Source of the DNA: JBBQZL01 sp038207745
Lineage (GTDB): Bacteria; Actinomycetota; Thermoleophilia; Solirubrobacterales; 70-9
Length of the DNA stretch: 5,708 nucleotides
Assembly: GCA_038207745.1 (NCBI GenBank)
Contig: JBBQZL010000173.1
Span: 1 to 5,708 of the forward strand
Direction: 5' to 3'
The translations under genes and the position numbers were made by a program. Below, one piece after another: positions 5,397 through 5,708 of the stretch. The notes under the pieces were generated by a model. The model saw only the letters and a list, made by a program, of their open reading frames with translations, was not told the origin of the DNA and made no database searches. Position 1 is the first letter of the stretch; each line of letters starts with the position of its first letter.

Positions 5397-5708
5397 ATGC
5401 GAGCCGCGGCCGTTCAGCTCGAGGTGGTGCTCGGCGATGTCGGACACAATCTGGCCGAGGCTGAGCGGTTGGCCCGTGCGGCGGCCGCGAAGGGAGTCCG
5501 GTTGGTTGCCCTGCCCGAGTTCTTCACCACCGGGGTCGCCTTCCTGCCGGAGTTGGCTGACGCCGCCCTGCCGCCCGCCGGCAGGGCGGCGGCGATGCTG
5601 ACCCGGGTCTCTCGCGAGGAGGGCATCTGGGTCGGCGGCTCCTTTCTCTGCCGTGACTCCGACGGCGAAGTGCGAAATGCCTATCTACTTGCCGGTCCTG
5701 ACGGCCTG
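5397..5708 (+). CDS. carbon-nitrogen hydrolase (nitrilase/amidase superfamily), 5' part
   Basis: These are the first 104 codons of a gene that continues past the window end with no stop. The start MRAAAVQLEVVLGDVGHNL matches the N-terminal beta strand of carbon-nitrogen hydrolases (AAVQ..xxGDxxxNL). The catalytic glutamate motif follows as LVALPEFFTTG, with Glu41. The segment at 77-83 (IWVGGSF) and the RNAYLLAGPDG end (93-103) match the next strands, where homologues have V.GS and N.a.l..pdG. The catalytic Lys and Cys lie beyond the window, so the enzyme cannot be placed among amidases, nitrilases, carbamoylases or NAD synthetase-type domains. Members hydrolyse non-peptide C-N bonds in the cytoplasm. 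The ATG at 5397 is well supported because the conserved strand starts immediately after it. The coding sequence includes a strong hairpin at 5561-5591. Confidence 0.9.
   Translation, partial: MRAAAVQLEVVLGDVGHNLAEAERLARAAAAKGVRLVALPEFFTTGVAFLPELADAALPPAGRAAAMLTRVSREEGIWVGGSFLCRDSDGEVRNAYLLAGPDGL
5561..5591. repeat. perfect 13-bp-arm inverted repeat inside the hydrolase gene
   Basis: CGCCGCCCTGCCG (5561-5573) and CGGCAGGGCGGCG (5579-5591) are exact reverse complements with a 5-nt loop (CCCGC). The predicted stem is very GC-rich and stable. It encodes the Ala/Pro-rich stretch DAALPPAGRAA at about residues 55-65, between the Glu41 motif and the next strand, a loop region where sequence is usually free to vary. 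There is no U-tract after it, so it is not an intrinsic terminator. Confidence 0.75.

Noticed and set aside
4844..5464. A 206-codon plus-strand frame covering the membrane protein and the divergent spacer
   Set aside because: Composition is low in hydrophobic residues and dominated by Arg/Ala/Gly. The opposite strand has proper G/C third positions and a membrane-protein pattern, and this frame would run into the hydrolase start.

Overview
The window is 5.7 kb of GC-rich bacterial chromosome. Codon third positions are strongly G/C, two or three genes start with GTG, and Shine-Dalgarno sequences are weak or absent. The proteins (an Ig-like plus YkuD L,D-transpeptidase, a YhbW-type luciferase-like oxidoreductase, an SDR lacking the YxxxK motif) look actinobacterial. 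My best guess is the Thermoleophilia/Solirubrobacterales branch. This is inferred from protein style, because the window holds no rRNA or other marker gene. It contains no mobile element, CRISPR array, tRNA or rRNA.

Layout, left to right. The plus strand carries four genes: the 3' end of a CPBP-family intramembrane protease (3-323), a secreted L,D-transpeptidase (358-1383), an atypical NAD(P)-binding epimerase/dehydratase-like protein (1429-2364) and orotate phosphoribosyltransferase pyrE (2404-2967). Gaps between them are 34-45 nt. Only 13 bp after pyrE, the minus strand begins and holds three genes, read right to left: a three-helix membrane protein of unknown function (5305-4916), a YhbW-like flavin-dependent oxidoreductase (4841-3804) and a classical-type SDR dehydrogenase (3793-2981). 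A divergent 91-bp spacer then leads to the 5' part of a carbon-nitrogen hydrolase (nitrilase/amidase superfamily), which starts at 5397 and runs off the window.

Functionally this is a mixed housekeeping and accessory neighbourhood. It covers cell-wall cross-linking, pyrimidine synthesis and two or three oxidoreductases of unknown substrate. The flavin oxidoreductase and the SDR are 10 bp apart and probably co-transcribed, so they may act on related carbonyl or alcohol substrates, but nothing in the sequence names that substrate. I see no coherent new multi-gene system.

The most interesting signals are regulatory. Five starts have an ANNNT-type -10 hexamer 6-7 nt upstream of the start codon, which suggests leaderless transcripts. 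The divergent spacer upstream of the hydrolase holds three short palindromes that overlap or flank its proposed promoter. The hydrolase coding region contains a perfect 13-bp-arm hairpin. The SDR has Asp at the usual active-site Asn position.
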